Positions 63,640 to 64,000 of a DNA stretch of 64,000 bases are shown here, piece by piece. The number at the start of each line of letters is the position of its first letter. Positions within the stretch are counted from its first letter, which is position 1. The translations under genes and the position numbers were made by a program. The DNA lies in contig OX463780.1 in the NCBI GenBank assembly GCA_949825025.1, forward strand, positions 26,750,118-26,814,117, in the 5' to 3' direction. This stretch comes from Siphlonurus alternatus. Taxonomy: Eukaryota; Arthropoda; Insecta; Ephemeroptera; Siphlonuridae. The notes beneath the pieces were generated by a model. That model worked only from the letters and a program-made list of their open reading frames with translations. It was not told the origin of the DNA and made no database searches.

Positions 63640-64000
63640 GTGGAAAAAAAGGCATAATTATAATGTATACATTAATAAATGTTTTATCTGCAATACATGC
63701 AAGCCTCTGTTTGTAAAGCAGTAACAATAAATATATAATTATAAATGAAGCAATTTAGACACTATTAGAGAAGTTCTATAGATTAAATAGAACTCGATTA
63801 CTCTTATATATTATAATTATAGCGCATGAGGGTAAGATTATTTATTATATAATAACCGCTAGTATAATAATTAATACACAGAGTTTGTAACTTTGTATAA
63901 TGTTTTGTAACTGTGCTCAGACTGTTTCACACCCATTACACGAATTATCCAAATTATTTAAGTGCCTACTTATAATAATATTTTTATCGTTTCATTTTTA
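63640..64000. other. AT-rich right edge, nothing recognised
   Basis: No gene, repeat or RNA gene is seen. Confidence 0.5.

Overview
The window is a strongly AT-rich stretch of animal nuclear DNA with spliced genes (GT-AG introns), long intergenic spacers, at least nine (TA)n arrays and many foldback transposons. The deduced ATP synthase f subunit, the Brachyury protein and TCAGTC initiator-like motifs fit an arthropod. The genus cannot be told from the sequence alone.

Four recognisable protein-coding genes and one unidentified one are supported. (1) ATP synthase membrane subunit f (ATP5MF), + strand, four exons between 5418 and 7882. (2) ELAC2, the long-form tRNase Z, - strand, ten exons between 14359 and 8629, lying tail to tail with ATP5MF. 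(3) Brachyury (T-box factor T), + strand, five coding exons between 30595 and 39092 with a 5 kb first intron. (4) An LYPLAL1-type serine hydrolase, + strand, five exons between 41364 and 43206. (5) A 164-residue single-pass membrane protein with two PPxY motifs whose single coding exon is at 61820-62314. GC-rich exon-like blocks at 48500-48771 and 58103-58236 may be its leader exons. The genes do not form one pathway: two serve mitochondrial or RNA metabolism, one is a lipid/acyl hydrolase, one is a developmental regulator. Exon joins were worked out by hand from frame, splice sites and family similarity, and each keeps an open frame across all junctions.

Much of the rest is transposon-derived. 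I see TTAA-flanked foldbacks (6151, 9534, 45010, 47541, 63059), a GACGTCA-centred foldback family (6771, 22413, 42143, 44522 and relics), hAT-type elements starting CAGGCGCGGATCC with 8-bp target duplications (14943, 51477, plus decayed copies), GATTCAYGAA foldbacks (19122, 29128, 61583), a mariner-like foldback with a broken transposase tail (20462), a 635-bp foldback (58749), three copies of a 5S-rRNA-derived SINE, and a 3.3 kb element at 53951-57280 built from inverted 89-bp arrays around a short unique core.

The most unusual signal is a set of tiny palindromic insertions, only 24 to 64 bp, at 18931, 21196, 32636 and 49549. Each begins CAAG or a one- to two-base variant, and each is flanked by 8 to 9 bp direct repeats. 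Two of them sit inside repeats whose sister copy or opposite arm shows the unoccupied site, so they are real insertions. They look like transposons reduced to almost nothing but their two ends.
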